Part shown: positions 32,149 through 41,451 of the stretch, in pieces | Numbering within the stretch: the first letter of the stretch is position 1 | Layout of the letters: each line of letters starts with the position of its first letter | Assembly (NCBI GenBank): GCA_964389305.1 | Contig: CAYMEK010000027.1 | Location: 1-55,227 of the forward strand | Length of the DNA stretch: 55,227 nucleotides | Source of the DNA: CAYMEK01 sp964389305 | GTDB lineage: Bacteria; Spirochaetota; Spirochaetia; SZUA-6; DRHE01 | Reading direction: 5' to 3' | Notes under the pieces: model-generated | Seen by the model: only the letters and a program-made list of their open reading frames with translations | Databases searched by the model: none | What the model was told of the DNA's origin: nothing | Position numbers and translations under genes: made by a program

Positions 32149-35100
32149 ATGAAGGCGATGACGGTGCGCGAGTCTCTGACCCGGGCTCGCAAGGCTTTTC
32201 GAATAGGCGACTACAAGCTGGCGGAGCAACTACTGCTCAAAGCGATCGAGCGCAACCCGAGAAGGAGCCAGACCTTCAACTTCCTGGGCAGTGTCTACGA
32301 CCGGCTCGGCGACCACGACAAGGCCATTCGGGCGTTCAGGCGGGCGATAGAGCTGAGGAATGATTATACCGAAGCCTACAACAACCTTGGAGTATGCTTA
32401 CGTAAGATCGAGCGGTTTCAGGAAGCGATCACCGCCTTTGAGAAAGCTCTGAGCCTGGCTCCGAAGCGGGCGGATATCCATTACAATCTCGGTAATGTCT
32501 ATAAGAGCCTCGGCCAGGATTCCCGGACCCTTGAGCAATTCGAGCAGGCCTTGAGGCTCGACCCCAATTTCGCCGCCGCTTATAACAATCTCGGTACCGT
32601 GTACGAAAGGCGGGGGCATCTCGAGGAGGCCATCGCCGTTTATCGCCGGGGTCTGGAACGGGACTATAATCAGCCAAATCTGCACTACAACCTGGGAATT
32701 TGTCTACAAAAGCTGGGCAGTTATCGCGAGGCTGAAACCCAGTTCCAGCAAGCCTTGAAGGTCAAGCCGGGCTGGGTGGAGGCGATGAACAACCTGGGAG
32801 TTGTTTTGCAGCTTCAGGGCAGGAACAACGAAGCCCTGGCGATTTTTCAGGAGATTTTAAGGGTAGAGCCCGAGAATCTTCAGGCTTATAACAACCTTGG
32901 AGTGGCGTTTGGCAACCTGGGCTTGAACGACCAGGCGGTGCGGAGCTATCGAGAAGCCTTGAGAATCAATCCTGTCTATTTTACTGCCGTTGCCAATCTG
33001 GGTTCGCTGTTCGAGGCACGCGGCCATTACTCCGAAGCCCTTGAAGAGTTCAACAGGCTGGTTGGCCTGGATCCGACCAACCAGGAGGCCCGCTTCCGGC
33101 TGGCCAACACCTATTTCTACCTCGAGCGGCTGCAAGAAGCTGCCGGGTTGCTCGAGTCGATCCTCGAGCAAAACCCGACCCATACTCCCAGCCTGCGCGC
33201 CCTGGCCAAGGTGCATCAAAAAGCAGGAAAGGAGAAGGCGGCCGAAAAGCTGTATCGGAGGCTGCTGGAGGTTGATCCGGGCAACAGGGAGTTTCATCTC
33301 GATCTAGCCCAGGCTGCCAGGGACAAAGGAAACCTGGACAAGGCCGAGAAGGAAGTGGGTTTATTTCTGGAAGCCCATCCGGGGGACGTTCGGGCCCGTT
33401 TGCTTCTCGGTGAGCTGTATTTCCTGCAGGCAAAGTACAAACACGCCTCGGAGGTATTCAAGGACCTCCTGGAGGACTATCCCGAGCAGGTGGAAGCCCA
33501 TGAGCTTCTGGCCAAGACCTACAGGAAGATGGGAAACCCGGAAGGTGCGCTGGAAACGCTGGAGAAGGTGGTGAACCTGGAGGGCACCCGGGCTGATTCC
33601 CAGAGCCTGGACAAGCTGCGTAGCACCCTCGACGCCTACGAGGATACCATATCCGAGGTTACCTCACCGCATCGCTCGGAGCTGGAGAGTAATCTCCAGA
33701 GGCTGAAGGCCCTTCGCAGTCGGGCGCAAGCGGCACCGGAGCAGGACTCCGAAGAGGCGATCGAGGGTCCGGTTGCCGATACGACGCCCCATCTGGAGGA
33801 GGAGTCTGTTCCGATAATAAAGTTCGGCGGCCCGGCTCCGGCGGTCGGCATCGAGGAGGAAGAGCAGAGCATCAATCTGGACGAGATGGAAGAAAGCCTG
33901 GAGACCGAGCCTGAGAGCATTGAAATCCGGGACGACAGCCCGCCTTCCCTGATGCGCCTTCTGGATAACCAGCAGCTGTACGAAGAGAACCCTGACTGGA
34001 GGGATTACCAGGCGCCCCCCGTGTTCGAGGAGCAACCTGCTCCGCTGCCCCCGTCAGAGCCGGCAGTCGGTTCGCGGGGCGGGGGACGCGTTCAGCCTCC
34101 ACCACGAGCACAAGCCCCGTTCCAGCCGCCGATCCTACCCGGGGCCCAAGCCCCGGCCCAGCAGCAGCCCCCGTACCGGGCCCAAGCCCCGCCCCAGGTG
34201 CCGGTTCAACCCCGGTTGCATTCCTTGCCCCAGGCGCAACCTCCGCCCAGGCCTGTTGTCAGGCCTCAACCTCAGGGTTCGGTTTCCTTCCCATCGGAGA
34301 TGAGGCCTCCATCCCAGGCAGCGTTTCCACCCGCGCTGGAGCCAGGTTCGCCCCCCCGATCCTCGTTACAACCGCAGCAACTTCCAGGGGAGGAGCCATA
34401 CCAGTCACTGCGGGAATCGGTTCAAGCCCAATCCCAGATGGTCGACCGCCTGGCCAGGGACCTGCGTGATATTTCCAACCGGTTGGACCGCCAGCCCCAG
34501 TTCGTGCCTGCACCCCTGAAGCAGCGCCGGAAACCCGCTGCGCCGCCTGCTTCCGTCCATCAGCCTCCCGCTGCAACCCGGGCCAAACGGCCCTTAACGC
34601 CGACTTCTACCGGGTTACCGGAGGAGGTTCCCCGGGTTGGGCAGAGCGGCGGGGTAGAGCCTGAGGCTTCAACCGCCCGTGGGGCGAGGCCGGCCGGAAC
34701 CGTTAAGCCGGAATCGGTGGAAAAGCCCTCCCGGGCCGCACGGAGTAGGAAGCCTGAGGCGGTAAAAGCCGGGCCTTCAGCCGAAAGACCTCTCGAAGAG
34801 CTTTCTGAAGAACCGGGAAGGCGGAGAGGCAGAGCCGGGAAACAGAGAAAAAAGCCTTTTGCTCAGAGGCTGCGCGATTTCCTGAACAGATTTCGCCGAA
34901 AACGGGGGGAGCCCGGGAAAGAGTCGGCGCGCGCAGGTAAACCGGCATCCACAGCCGGAGCGGCGATTACCGCCGAACCTGGGATTACCGGCAGGCCTGT
35001 GCCCCACACCGGGCCGGCGCCGTCGGCCGGGGCTGCCCCCGCTGCCGGACCCGTCCCTGCTGTCGGACCTGCAGTTACGGGAGCCCCAGGAGATAGGGGA

Positions 35101-35535
35101 ACGCCCGCGGCTGTAGCCGGAAAGGCGCCCGCTGAGGCTGCACCCCGTGGAGCTCGCCACAACGGAGCCGGACCGCCGGCCTCGGCGGTCTCCGAGGAGT
35201 TGCTGCGACATCCGCGAAGCCGGGCGGAAGGACTGGCAAGTTACCTGGAAGAGCTGACCGACTATCTACCGGAGAGACAGAAAAACAGCTTCCTTCACAG
35301 TGACGCCCGGTTGAAGATAGAGTATATTAAGACTAAATTAGAGGGGAGGACGGGGATCAAGAGCCAGATAGAAAAGGAATTTGCCCCTCAATCGCTGAGC
35401 AGCCCCGTCAATCTGGGTAAAATCGCCGATACATTTTCCTTCATGAAAGATCTGGCATCCCACCATCCGGACAAAACACTGGGGACGATCTTGCAGTCGA
35501 AGCTGAACGGGATCATTCGAAAGATGAAGGGATGA
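32149..35535 (+). CDS. Large TPR protein with proline-rich middle
   Basis: A 1128-residue protein in four zones. Residues about 8-480 hold some 13 TPR repeats (AYNNLGVCLRKIERFQEAI and the like). A charged acidic linker (about 490-640) follows, then a Pro/Gln/Ala-rich low-complexity zone with a basic patch near 880-920 (RFRRKRG). A conserved-looking helical C-terminus covers about 1020-1128. There is no signal peptide. TPR arrays scaffold protein complexes; the partner is unknown. Long TPR proteins of this shape are frequent in spirochaetes. It runs 4 nt into the HDOD gene. Confidence 0.85.
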   Translation: MKAMTVRESLTRARKAFRIGDYKLAEQLLLKAIERNPRRSQTFNFLGSVYDRLGDHDKAIRAFRRAIELRNDYTEAYNNLGVCLRKIERFQEAITAFEKALSLAPKRADIHYNLGNVYKSLGQDSRTLEQFEQALRLDPNFAAAYNNLGTVYERRGHLEEAIAVYRRGLERDYNQPNLHYNLGICLQKLGSYREAETQFQQALKVKPGWVEAMNNLGVVLQLQGRNNEALAIFQEILRVEPENLQAYNNLGVAFGNLGLNDQAVRSYREALRINPVYFTAVANLGSLFEARGHYSEALEEFNRLVGLDPTNQEARFRLANTYFYLERLQEAAGLLESILEQNPTHTPSLRALAKVHQKAGKEKAAEKLYRRLLEVDPGNREFHLDLAQAARDKGNLDKAEKEVGLFLEAHPGDVRARLLLGELYFLQAKYKHASEVFKDLLEDYPEQVEAHELLAKTYRKMGNPEGALETLEKVVNLEGTRADSQSLDKLRSTLDAYEDTISEVTSPHRSELESNLQRLKALRSRAQAAPEQDSEEAIEGPVADTTPHLEEESVPIIKFGGPAPAVGIEEEEQSINLDEMEESLETEPESIEIRDDSPPSLMRLLDNQQLYEENPDWRDYQAPPVFEEQPAPLPPSEPAVGSRGGGRVQPPPRAQAPFQPPILPGAQAPAQQQPPYRAQAPPQVPVQPRLHSLPQAQPPPRPVVRPQPQGSVSFPSEMRPPSQAAFPPALEPGSPPRSSLQPQQLPGEEPYQSLRESVQAQSQMVDRLARDLRDISNRLDRQPQFVPAPLKQRRKPAAPPASVHQPPAATRAKRPLTPTSTGLPEEVPRVGQSGGVEPEASTARGARPAGTVKPESVEKPSRAARSRKPEAVKAGPSAERPLEELSEEPGRRRGRAGKQRKKPFAQRLRDFLNRFRRKRGEPGKESARAGKPASTAGAAITAEPGITGRPVPHTGPAPSAGAAPAAGPVPAVGPAVTGAPGDRGTPAAVAGKAPAEAAPRGARHNGAGPPASAVSEELLRHPRSRAEGLASYLEELTDYLPERQKNSFLHSDARLKIEYIKTKLEGRTGIKSQIEKEFAPQSLSSPVNLGKIADTFSFMKDLASHHPDKTLGTILQSKLNGIIRKMKG

Positions 35536-35539
35536 GTTG

Positions 35540-36409
35540 ATGGAACGAGACACGATACTAAAAGTCATCCAGGCTTACGTGCACAAGATGCCCGCTCTGC
35601 CGGTCACGGTGGCCAAAGTCCTGGAGATCACGAATAACCCGAAGACTTCTCCGGCGGATCTGAACCAGATTATCAGCCTCGATCCCGTGCTGATGGGTAA
35701 GGTCATGCGCTTGATCAACTCGGCCTACTACTCCCTGCCCAACCAGATCACCTCGCTGGTACGCGCGATCATCATGCTGGGGATCAACACGGTGAAGAAT
35801 CTCGCCCTGAGCACCGCCGTTCTCGGAACCTTGGGCAAAGCGAGTGATTTCCAGGCTCTCAATATGGAAGGATTCTGGCGGCATTCGATCAGCGTAGGTG
35901 TTACGGCTAAGCTTATCGCCACCCGACGCAATGTGAATCCGAAGCTGCGGGAGGAGTACTTCATAGGGGGCCTGCTGCACGATATCGGCAAGATTCCCCT
36001 GAACAACAAGCTGGCCAAAGAGTACGTTCAGGCGATATCCAATACGGATCGCGAGCAAATTCCCCTCTACCAGTCCGAAGAGAAGATCATGCTGGTCAAC
36101 CACGCCATGGTGGGTAAGCTGATCATCGACAACTGGCGGCTGGGAGAGAATCTTTCCGATGCGGTGTGCTTCCACCATGACCTGGAGGAGTACACGGGCA
36201 CTCACCGGGACCTGGTCGAAACCGTGGCCGTTGCCAACCTGTTCAGCAATACCTTCGAGCTGGGCTTTTCCGGGGACCGCTATCCCGAGAGGCTGTCCGA
36301 TGCGGTAATGAAGGAGACGGGGGTTGACTGGGATTACCTGGAGAGTATAGAAGATACCGTGAAGGCCGAAATCGAAAAGGCCCAGGTATTTCTGCAGGTA
36401 GCCAGGTAA
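35540..36409 (+). CDS. HDOD-domain signalling protein
   Basis: A 289-residue protein. The HDOD domain covers about 15-215 (VHKMPALPVTVAKVLEITNN; LLHDIGKIPL). Unlike many HDOD domains, an HD-like His-Asp pair (LLHDIGK) is kept, so a phosphohydrolase remnant is possible. HDOD proteins act in signalling, often with c-di-GMP or chemotaxis-like systems. ATG 35540 has AAGGGA upstream. It is co-directional with the MBL hydrolase 8 nt downstream. Confidence 0.88.
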   Translation: MERDTILKVIQAYVHKMPALPVTVAKVLEITNNPKTSPADLNQIISLDPVLMGKVMRLINSAYYSLPNQITSLVRAIIMLGINTVKNLALSTAVLGTLGKASDFQALNMEGFWRHSISVGVTAKLIATRRNVNPKLREEYFIGGLLHDIGKIPLNNKLAKEYVQAISNTDREQIPLYQSEEKIMLVNHAMVGKLIIDNWRLGENLSDAVCFHHDLEEYTGTHRDLVETVAVANLFSNTFELGFSGDRYPERLSDAVMKETGVDWDYLESIEDTVKAEIEKAQVFLQVAR

Positions 36410-36417
36410 CAGCAGCG

Positions 36418-37344
36418 GTGTCGATCCGAGTACGATTCTGGGGAGTTCGAGGCTCCGTTCCCTGCCCGGGCCCGGCGACCGTGAAATTCGGCGGCAACAC
36501 CTCCTGTCTGGAGCTGCGTTTCGGCGAGGAGGACCGCCTGATCGTCATCGATGCCGGTACCGGCATCCGGGAGCTGGCAGGGCACATCATGAAAAACGAC
36601 CTGCCCAGGGGTCCGATCAAGACCGATCTTTTTCTGACCCACACCCATTGGGACCACATCATGGGCTTTCCTTTCTTCATTCCCTTGTTTATCCCCAACA
36701 CCGAGCTGAAGGTGTTCGGACCGGTTACCTACGAAGAGGACACCCTGGACAAGATCGTGGGAGGCATGCTCAGCTACCGCTACTGGCCGGTCCGCCTTAC
36801 CGAGCTGGCCGCCAAGATCGAGTATCATAACCTCAAGGAAGGCTCCAAGGACTTGGGCGGCGGGGTCTGGCTTACCACCAAGTACCTCAACCATCCTATT
36901 CTCGTACTGGGCTACAGGTTCGAGTACCGCGGGAAAGTGCTTTGCACGGCCTACGACACCGAGCCGTTCCGCAATGTATTCGACGTCAGTCCCGATGACC
37001 CCAGCTATGACGAAGAGGCGGTCAAGGAGGGAGAGAATGCGGCTCAGGAGGAAAACGAGAAGGTAGTCAGCTTCATCCGGGGAGCTGACGTCCTGATTCA
37101 CGATGCCCAGTACACCCACAAGGAGTATATCTCCTCGAAGCTTGGCTGGGGCCATTCCTCCTTCGAGTATGCGGTAAATGCAGCTCACAAGGCCGGCGTG
37201 AAGAAGCTTCTCCTGTTCCACCACGACCCGGACCGCAGCGATGCGGAGCTGGAGCGGATCGAGGCGAGAATTCGCCGCAGTATTGCCGGCAAGTCGACCA
37301 TGGAAGTCATGATTGCCCGGGAAGGCTTGACCGTGGAGGCTTGA
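36418..37344 (+). CDS. MBL-fold metallo-hydrolase
   Basis: A 308-residue cytoplasmic metallo-beta-lactamase-fold enzyme. The metal motif is THTHWDHIMG (HxHxDH form); further ligands are likely the His of LNHP, Asp of TAYDTEP and His of LLFHHDP. The start RVRFWGVRGSVPCPGP is typical of the PhnP/RNase Z-like branch seen beside signalling genes, where some members cut cyclic nucleotides. The substrate is unknown. GTG 36418 lies 8 nt after the HDOD stop, so co-translation is likely. Confidence 0.88.
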   Translation: MSIRVRFWGVRGSVPCPGPATVKFGGNTSCLELRFGEEDRLIVIDAGTGIRELAGHIMKNDLPRGPIKTDLFLTHTHWDHIMGFPFFIPLFIPNTELKVFGPVTYEEDTLDKIVGGMLSYRYWPVRLTELAAKIEYHNLKEGSKDLGGGVWLTTKYLNHPILVLGYRFEYRGKVLCTAYDTEPFRNVFDVSPDDPSYDEEAVKEGENAAQEENEKVVSFIRGADVLIHDAQYTHKEYISSKLGWGHSSFEYAVNAAHKAGVKKLLLFHHDPDRSDAELERIEARIRRSIAGKSTMEVMIAREGLTVEA

Positions 37345-37387
37345 ACAGGCAGGGCCACATTGCTATCATCAAGGTAATCGGGAAAGC

Positions 37388-37460
37388 GGGGGATTAGCTC
37401 AGCTGGTAGAGCGATAGGTTCGCAATCTATAGGTCAGGGGTTCAAATCCCCTATCCTCCA
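37388..37460 (+). tRNA. tRNA-Ala (anticodon CGC)
   Basis: A 73-nt cloverleaf. The acceptor GGGGGAT/ATCCTCC contains the G3-U70 pair that marks tRNA-Ala. The D stem is GCTC/GAGC, anticodon stem ATAGG/TCTAT with loop TTCGCAA (anticodon CGC), and the T arm has TTCAAAT. CCA is not encoded (CTA follows). It lies between the MBL gene and the NagZ-like gene; no own terminator is seen. Confidence 0.92.
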
Positions 37461-37473
37461 CTACCAACCGCCC

Positions 37474-38727
37474 ATGCACTGTAAAGGGCTCGAGCCTGTT
37501 ATCGCAATTGTTTTCTCCCTGCTTCTCACGGCCTGTCAGACACAAAAGAAGGCCGAGGAGACGAGGCCTGCTCCACAGGAGCCTACAACTCCGGGAGTAC
37601 AGCCTGCTCCGGCCGGGCCGGATGCCTCGGGCCGGGAGCTCGAACGATGGGGCCCGCCCGCCGAACCATTCCCCGACAAGCTGCCCGGCGGACCGGAACA
37701 GAAGGTGGGCGTGTACCTCGAGAGGCTTTCACTTCGCCAGAAGATAGGACAGCGTTTCATAACCGGAGTTCCGGGAACCAGGATGAGCAATGCGATCGAG
37801 AAGCTGGTGGTGGAAGGCTGCATTGGCGGTGTGATGCTGAGAAAGGTCAACATCCAAAGCAGGCAGCAGCTCGAGTCCTTCACCTCCGAGCTGCAGGCAA
37901 CAGCCCTGTCTAGGGAGCCCCCTATCGGCCTGTTCATCGCCGTGGATCAGGAGGGAGGGCGGGTAAACCGGCTGGACTTCGATACCCTGACCCGCTTTGC
38001 GGCCCCCTATTACTGGGCAGAATACGAGGATCCCTATTATGTGGAGGCGGCAGCTTACATCACCGGGACAGAAGCGTTGTCCCTGGGCTGCAATCTCAAT
38101 CTGGCGCCGGTGCTCGACCTGTATAATGTGCCGGACGACTCCATCGTCGGAGACCGATCTATGGGCATGGACGCGCTGAAGGTCGGCAGGCGGGGAGTCT
38201 ACTACCTGTTAGGCGCCCGCCGGGCTGGAATTGCCTCGGTGGTCAAGCACTTCCCGGGCCACGGGCGTACCACTGTGGACTCCCATCTCCGGCTCCCCGT
38301 GGTCGATGTGGAGGAGAAGACCTTGATCGACGAGGATCTCGTTCCCTTCCAGATGGCGATCCGCCACGGGGTGGAGGCGATCATGACTGCCCATATTCTT
38401 TATTCTCAGATCGATCCGGAGTATCCCGCTACCTTGTCGGAAAAGATACTCAAGGGACTCCTGAGGCAGCGGCTTGGGTTCCGGGGAGTCATTGTCTCGG
38501 ATGATATCGAGATGAATGCCCTGCGCAGCCGCTACAGCCCCCGGGAGATAGTGAAAGGCTGCCTCAATGCCGGGGTGGACATCATCCTTGAAAACGGTAC
38601 GCTGGATGTATTAGAACTGATCGAGGAAGCGGAGCAACTGGTGGAATCCGGTGAGGTAAGCCTGGAGACCATAAACGAGGGGCTGCGCCGGATCCTGTTC
38701 CTGAAGCTGAAGTACGGTCTGCTATAG
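37474..38727 (+). CDS. NagZ-like glycoside hydrolase family 3 lipoprotein
   Basis: A 417-residue protein: signal peptide with lipobox LLTAC (Cys about residue 21), Pro/Thr-rich linker to about 70, then a GH3 catalytic domain. The NagZ His-Asp motif KHFPGHGRTTVDSH and the nucleophile Asp of GVIVSDDIEMNAL are present. Family members remove N-acetylglucosamine from peptidoglycan fragments. Cytoplasmic NagZ of E. coli has no signal peptide, so here the work is likely at the envelope, as in Bacillus. It follows tRNA-Ala by 13 nt. Confidence 0.92.
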   Translation: MHCKGLEPVIAIVFSLLLTACQTQKKAEETRPAPQEPTTPGVQPAPAGPDASGRELERWGPPAEPFPDKLPGGPEQKVGVYLERLSLRQKIGQRFITGVPGTRMSNAIEKLVVEGCIGGVMLRKVNIQSRQQLESFTSELQATALSREPPIGLFIAVDQEGGRVNRLDFDTLTRFAAPYYWAEYEDPYYVEAAAYITGTEALSLGCNLNLAPVLDLYNVPDDSIVGDRSMGMDALKVGRRGVYYLLGARRAGIASVVKHFPGHGRTTVDSHLRLPVVDVEEKTLIDEDLVPFQMAIRHGVEAIMTAHILYSQIDPEYPATLSEKILKGLLRQRLGFRGVIVSDDIEMNALRSRYSPREIVKGCLNAGVDIILENGTLDVLELIEEAEQLVESGEVSLETINEGLRRILFLKLKYGLL

Positions 38728-38749
38728 ACCGAAGCAAGGAGACCGAACC

Positions 38750-39382
38750 ATGGCATTCGAACCGACGAGCAGCGTACTACTGGTGGTCGACGTGCAGAAC
38801 GACTTCTGTCCGGGTGGAAACCTGGCCGTAGAGGCAGGGGACGAGGTCGTACCGATCATCAACAAGCTGGCCGGCCGCTTTTCCAAGGTGGTGGCTACCC
38901 AGGATTGGCACCCCCGCGATCATGTGTCCTTCGCCTCCAGCCATCCGAGCCGCCGACCGTTCGAGGTGATCCGCCTCGGAGATATCGAGCAGGTTCTCTG
39001 GCCCGACCACTGCGTACCCGGTACCGCGGGAGCCGAGTTCCATCCGGACCTCGACGCCCGGGCTTTCGATCTGATCGTCCGCAAAGGCACGAACAGGCAG
39101 CTCGACTCTTATTCCGCTTTTTTTGAGAATGATCGAAAAACGGCCACCGGCCTGCATTTCTACCTCCAGGGCCTGGGCTTGTCCAGCGTGTACCTGGCCG
39201 GGCTGGCCCTTGACGTGTGCGTATACTTCTCGGCTCTGGATGCTCGCAGGCTGGGATTTGAGGTTTTTCTGATCGAGGACGGCTGCCGGGGCATCGATAC
39301 GCCGCCGGGAACTCAGGAGGACCGTCTCGGGCAGATGCGGGAGGCTGGAGTGCGAATCGTGAAAGCCGGGGAGGTAGGGTAG
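38750..39382 (+). CDS. pncA: Nicotinamidase
   Basis: A 210-residue isochorismatase-fold nicotinamidase converting nicotinamide to nicotinate for NAD salvage. The catalytic triad is visible as Asp in VVDVQNDF, Lys in VRKGT and Cys in LALDVCVYF. The metal-binding stretch is DWHPRDHVSFASSH. Length is typical. AAGGAG precedes ATG 38750. The next gene is pncB, the following step. Confidence 0.95.
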   Translation: MAFEPTSSVLLVVDVQNDFCPGGNLAVEAGDEVVPIINKLAGRFSKVVATQDWHPRDHVSFASSHPSRRPFEVIRLGDIEQVLWPDHCVPGTAGAEFHPDLDARAFDLIVRKGTNRQLDSYSAFFENDRKTATGLHFYLQGLGLSSVYLAGLALDVCVYFSALDARRLGFEVFLIEDGCRGIDTPPGTQEDRLGQMREAGVRIVKAGEVG

Positions 39383-39389
39383 AATAGCC

Positions 39390-40862
39390 ATGAAAAGCGA
39401 CTGCTTCCTGAACTGCGCCATGCTCACCGATTTCTACGAGCTGACCATGATGCAGGGATATTTCCTGCAGGATCACAATCCGCAGGCGGCCTTCGAGATG
39501 TTTTTCCGGCGGGCGCCGTTCAACAGCGGCTTTGCCGTGTTTGCCGGGCTGGAGACCCTGTTGAAGAGCATAGTCGAGTTTCACTTCGATTCCGAAGACT
39601 TGGACTTTCTCGCCGGGCAGAAAATTTTCAGGAAAGAGTTTCTGGACTACCTGGCCGGGTTCAGATTTCGGGGAGACATCCATGCTGTGGAGGAAGGGAC
39701 CCTGGTGTTTCCCAACGAGCCTCTGATCCGCGTCCAGGCGCCTCTGATCGAGGGGCAGCTCCTGGAAAGCCTTCTTCTGAATATCATCAACTACCAGACT
39801 CTGATCGCCACCAAGGCGGCCAGGGTGTATCTGGCGTCCGAGGAAGGAGTAATCCTGGAGTTCGGGATGCGCCGCGCTCACGGAGTGAACGGGGCCCTGG
39901 CCGCCACCAGGGCTGCCTTCATCGGCGGGGTGGCGGGCACCTCCAATACCCTGGCGGGAGAGCTGTTCGACATACCGGTGAAGGGCACCATGGCCCACTC
40001 CTGGGTCATGAGCTTCGATTCGGAGCTTTCCGCCTTCGAGAAGTACGCCGAGGTGTACCCCGAAAGCTGCATCCTGCTGATCGATACCTACGACACCCTG
40101 GCCAGCGGGATCGAGAACGCCATCAAGATAGGTAAGAAGCTCCAGGAGACCGGCAATGACAGCTTCGGAGTCCGGCTCGATTCGGGCGACCTGGAGTATC
40201 TGAGCAAAAAAGTGCGGCAGAGGCTGGACCAGGCGGGACTGGAGAAAGCGAAGATCGCCGCTTCCAACGAGCTGGATGAGGGGATCATCCATCAGCTCAT
40301 TACCCAAAACGCACCGATCGATGTCTGGGGAGTGGGTACGCATCTGGTTACCGCCAAGAACGATCCCGCCCTGACCGGTGTGTACAAACTGATGGGCAAG
40401 GAGACCGGCGGGAGGTTCGTTCCCACTATCAAGGTTTCCAATAATCCTGAAAAGATCTCCGATCCGGGAATCAAGCAGGTCAACCGTTTCTATAACGGGG
40501 CCGGCGCTCCGATAGCTGACCTGCTCACCCTGGAGGAGGAAAAGCTCGAGGCGGGGCGGCCTTACCGCTTCTACCATCCTCGCTATCCCTATCGCTACCT
40601 GGACGTAAGCGAATACCAGCGAATCGAGCCGCTGCTTAGCCTGCGCATGCGCGGCGGACGGGCCCTTGGCAGCTTTCCCGATCTGAAAACGATCCGGGAG
40701 CGGACCATCAACAATCTCCATACCCTCGACGATACCTACAAACGCCTGATAAATCCCCACGTGTACAAGGTTTCCCTCTCGGAGGCGCTCAAGAATCTGA
40801 AGTTCAGCATGATCGCCGACTACGAGAAGGGGACTCGCGGGAAAGGAGCGCTCCGTCCGTGA
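39390..40862 (+). CDS. pncB: Nicotinate phosphoribosyltransferase
   Basis: A 490-residue PncB that makes nicotinate mononucleotide from nicotinate and PRPP using ATP. Family stretches are LTDFYELTMMQGYF, FGMRRAHG, the catalytic-His region GTMAHSWVMSF and LDSGDLEYLS. It sits 7 nt after pncA, forming a two-step NAD salvage unit. The stop overlaps the dcd start by 4 nt (GTGA). Confidence 0.96.
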   Translation: MKSDCFLNCAMLTDFYELTMMQGYFLQDHNPQAAFEMFFRRAPFNSGFAVFAGLETLLKSIVEFHFDSEDLDFLAGQKIFRKEFLDYLAGFRFRGDIHAVEEGTLVFPNEPLIRVQAPLIEGQLLESLLLNIINYQTLIATKAARVYLASEEGVILEFGMRRAHGVNGALAATRAAFIGGVAGTSNTLAGELFDIPVKGTMAHSWVMSFDSELSAFEKYAEVYPESCILLIDTYDTLASGIENAIKIGKKLQETGNDSFGVRLDSGDLEYLSKKVRQRLDQAGLEKAKIAASNELDEGIIHQLITQNAPIDVWGVGTHLVTAKNDPALTGVYKLMGKETGGRFVPTIKVSNNPEKISDPGIKQVNRFYNGAGAPIADLLTLEEEKLEAGRPYRFYHPRYPYRYLDVSEYQRIEPLLSLRMRGGRALGSFPDLKTIRERTINNLHTLDDTYKRLINPHVYKVSLSEALKNLKFSMIADYEKGTRGKGALRP

Positions 40863-41392
40863 TCGTATCCGACCAGACCCTCAGGAAGCTCCTAGCCGAC
40901 GGGACCATTCTGGTCGAGCCTCTCGAGGATCGCCAGGTCCAACCTGCCTCGATAGACTTGCGTCTGGGCGGCCACTTTCTCAAGATCGACGAAAACAGGA
41001 TGGAAGTGATCGGCCTGGACCGGGAGCTGGAGTACATCGAGTTCAAGCGGGAGGAGATTATCATCCCGCCCCACAGTTTCCTCCTGGCCGCTACCCGTGA
41101 ATACATCCGGCTTCCGCACAACATCACCGCTTTCGTGGAGGGCAGGAGCTCGATCGGCCGAATCGGTCTTTTCATCCAGAATGCCGGCTGGGTGGATCCC
41201 GGTTTTGCGGGAACCATCACGCTGGAGCTGTACAACGCGAACCGGCTGCCCATCCGGCTGACCAGCGGGCGCCGCATCTGTCAGATCGTCTTCGCCCTCA
41301 TGGACGGCCCGGCCCAATATCCCTACCGGGGCAAGTACCAGGACCAGCGCGAGACGGTGGGCAGCCGGGTGTATCTGGACCGAGACGATTAG
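40859..41392 (+). CDS. dcd: dCTP deaminase
   Basis: A 177-residue dCTP deaminase that makes dUTP for thymidylate synthesis. The core motif EGRSSIGRIGLFIQNAGWVDPG (positions about 98-119) contains the catalytic Glu, and the start has the family stretch QPASIDLRLGGHF. Length is right for the monofunctional form (about 175-195). GTG 40859 is coupled to the pncB stop. Confidence 0.95.
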   Translation: MIVSDQTLRKLLADGTILVEPLEDRQVQPASIDLRLGGHFLKIDENRMEVIGLDRELEYIEFKREEIIIPPHSFLLAATREYIRLPHNITAFVEGRSSIGRIGLFIQNAGWVDPGFAGTITLELYNANRLPIRLTSGRRICQIVFALMDGPAQYPYRGKYQDQRETVGSRVYLDRDD

Positions 41393-41451
41393 AAGCGCTC
41401 CCGCTTACGGGCCGAGTGAGAGTTTGGGGCAAAGCGAACACGGTGGAAGAG

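Noticed and set aside
38895..40760. Long minus-strand frame opposite pncA and pncB
   Set aside because: No recognisable domain, and the plus-strand genes are clear. It is an antisense shadow.
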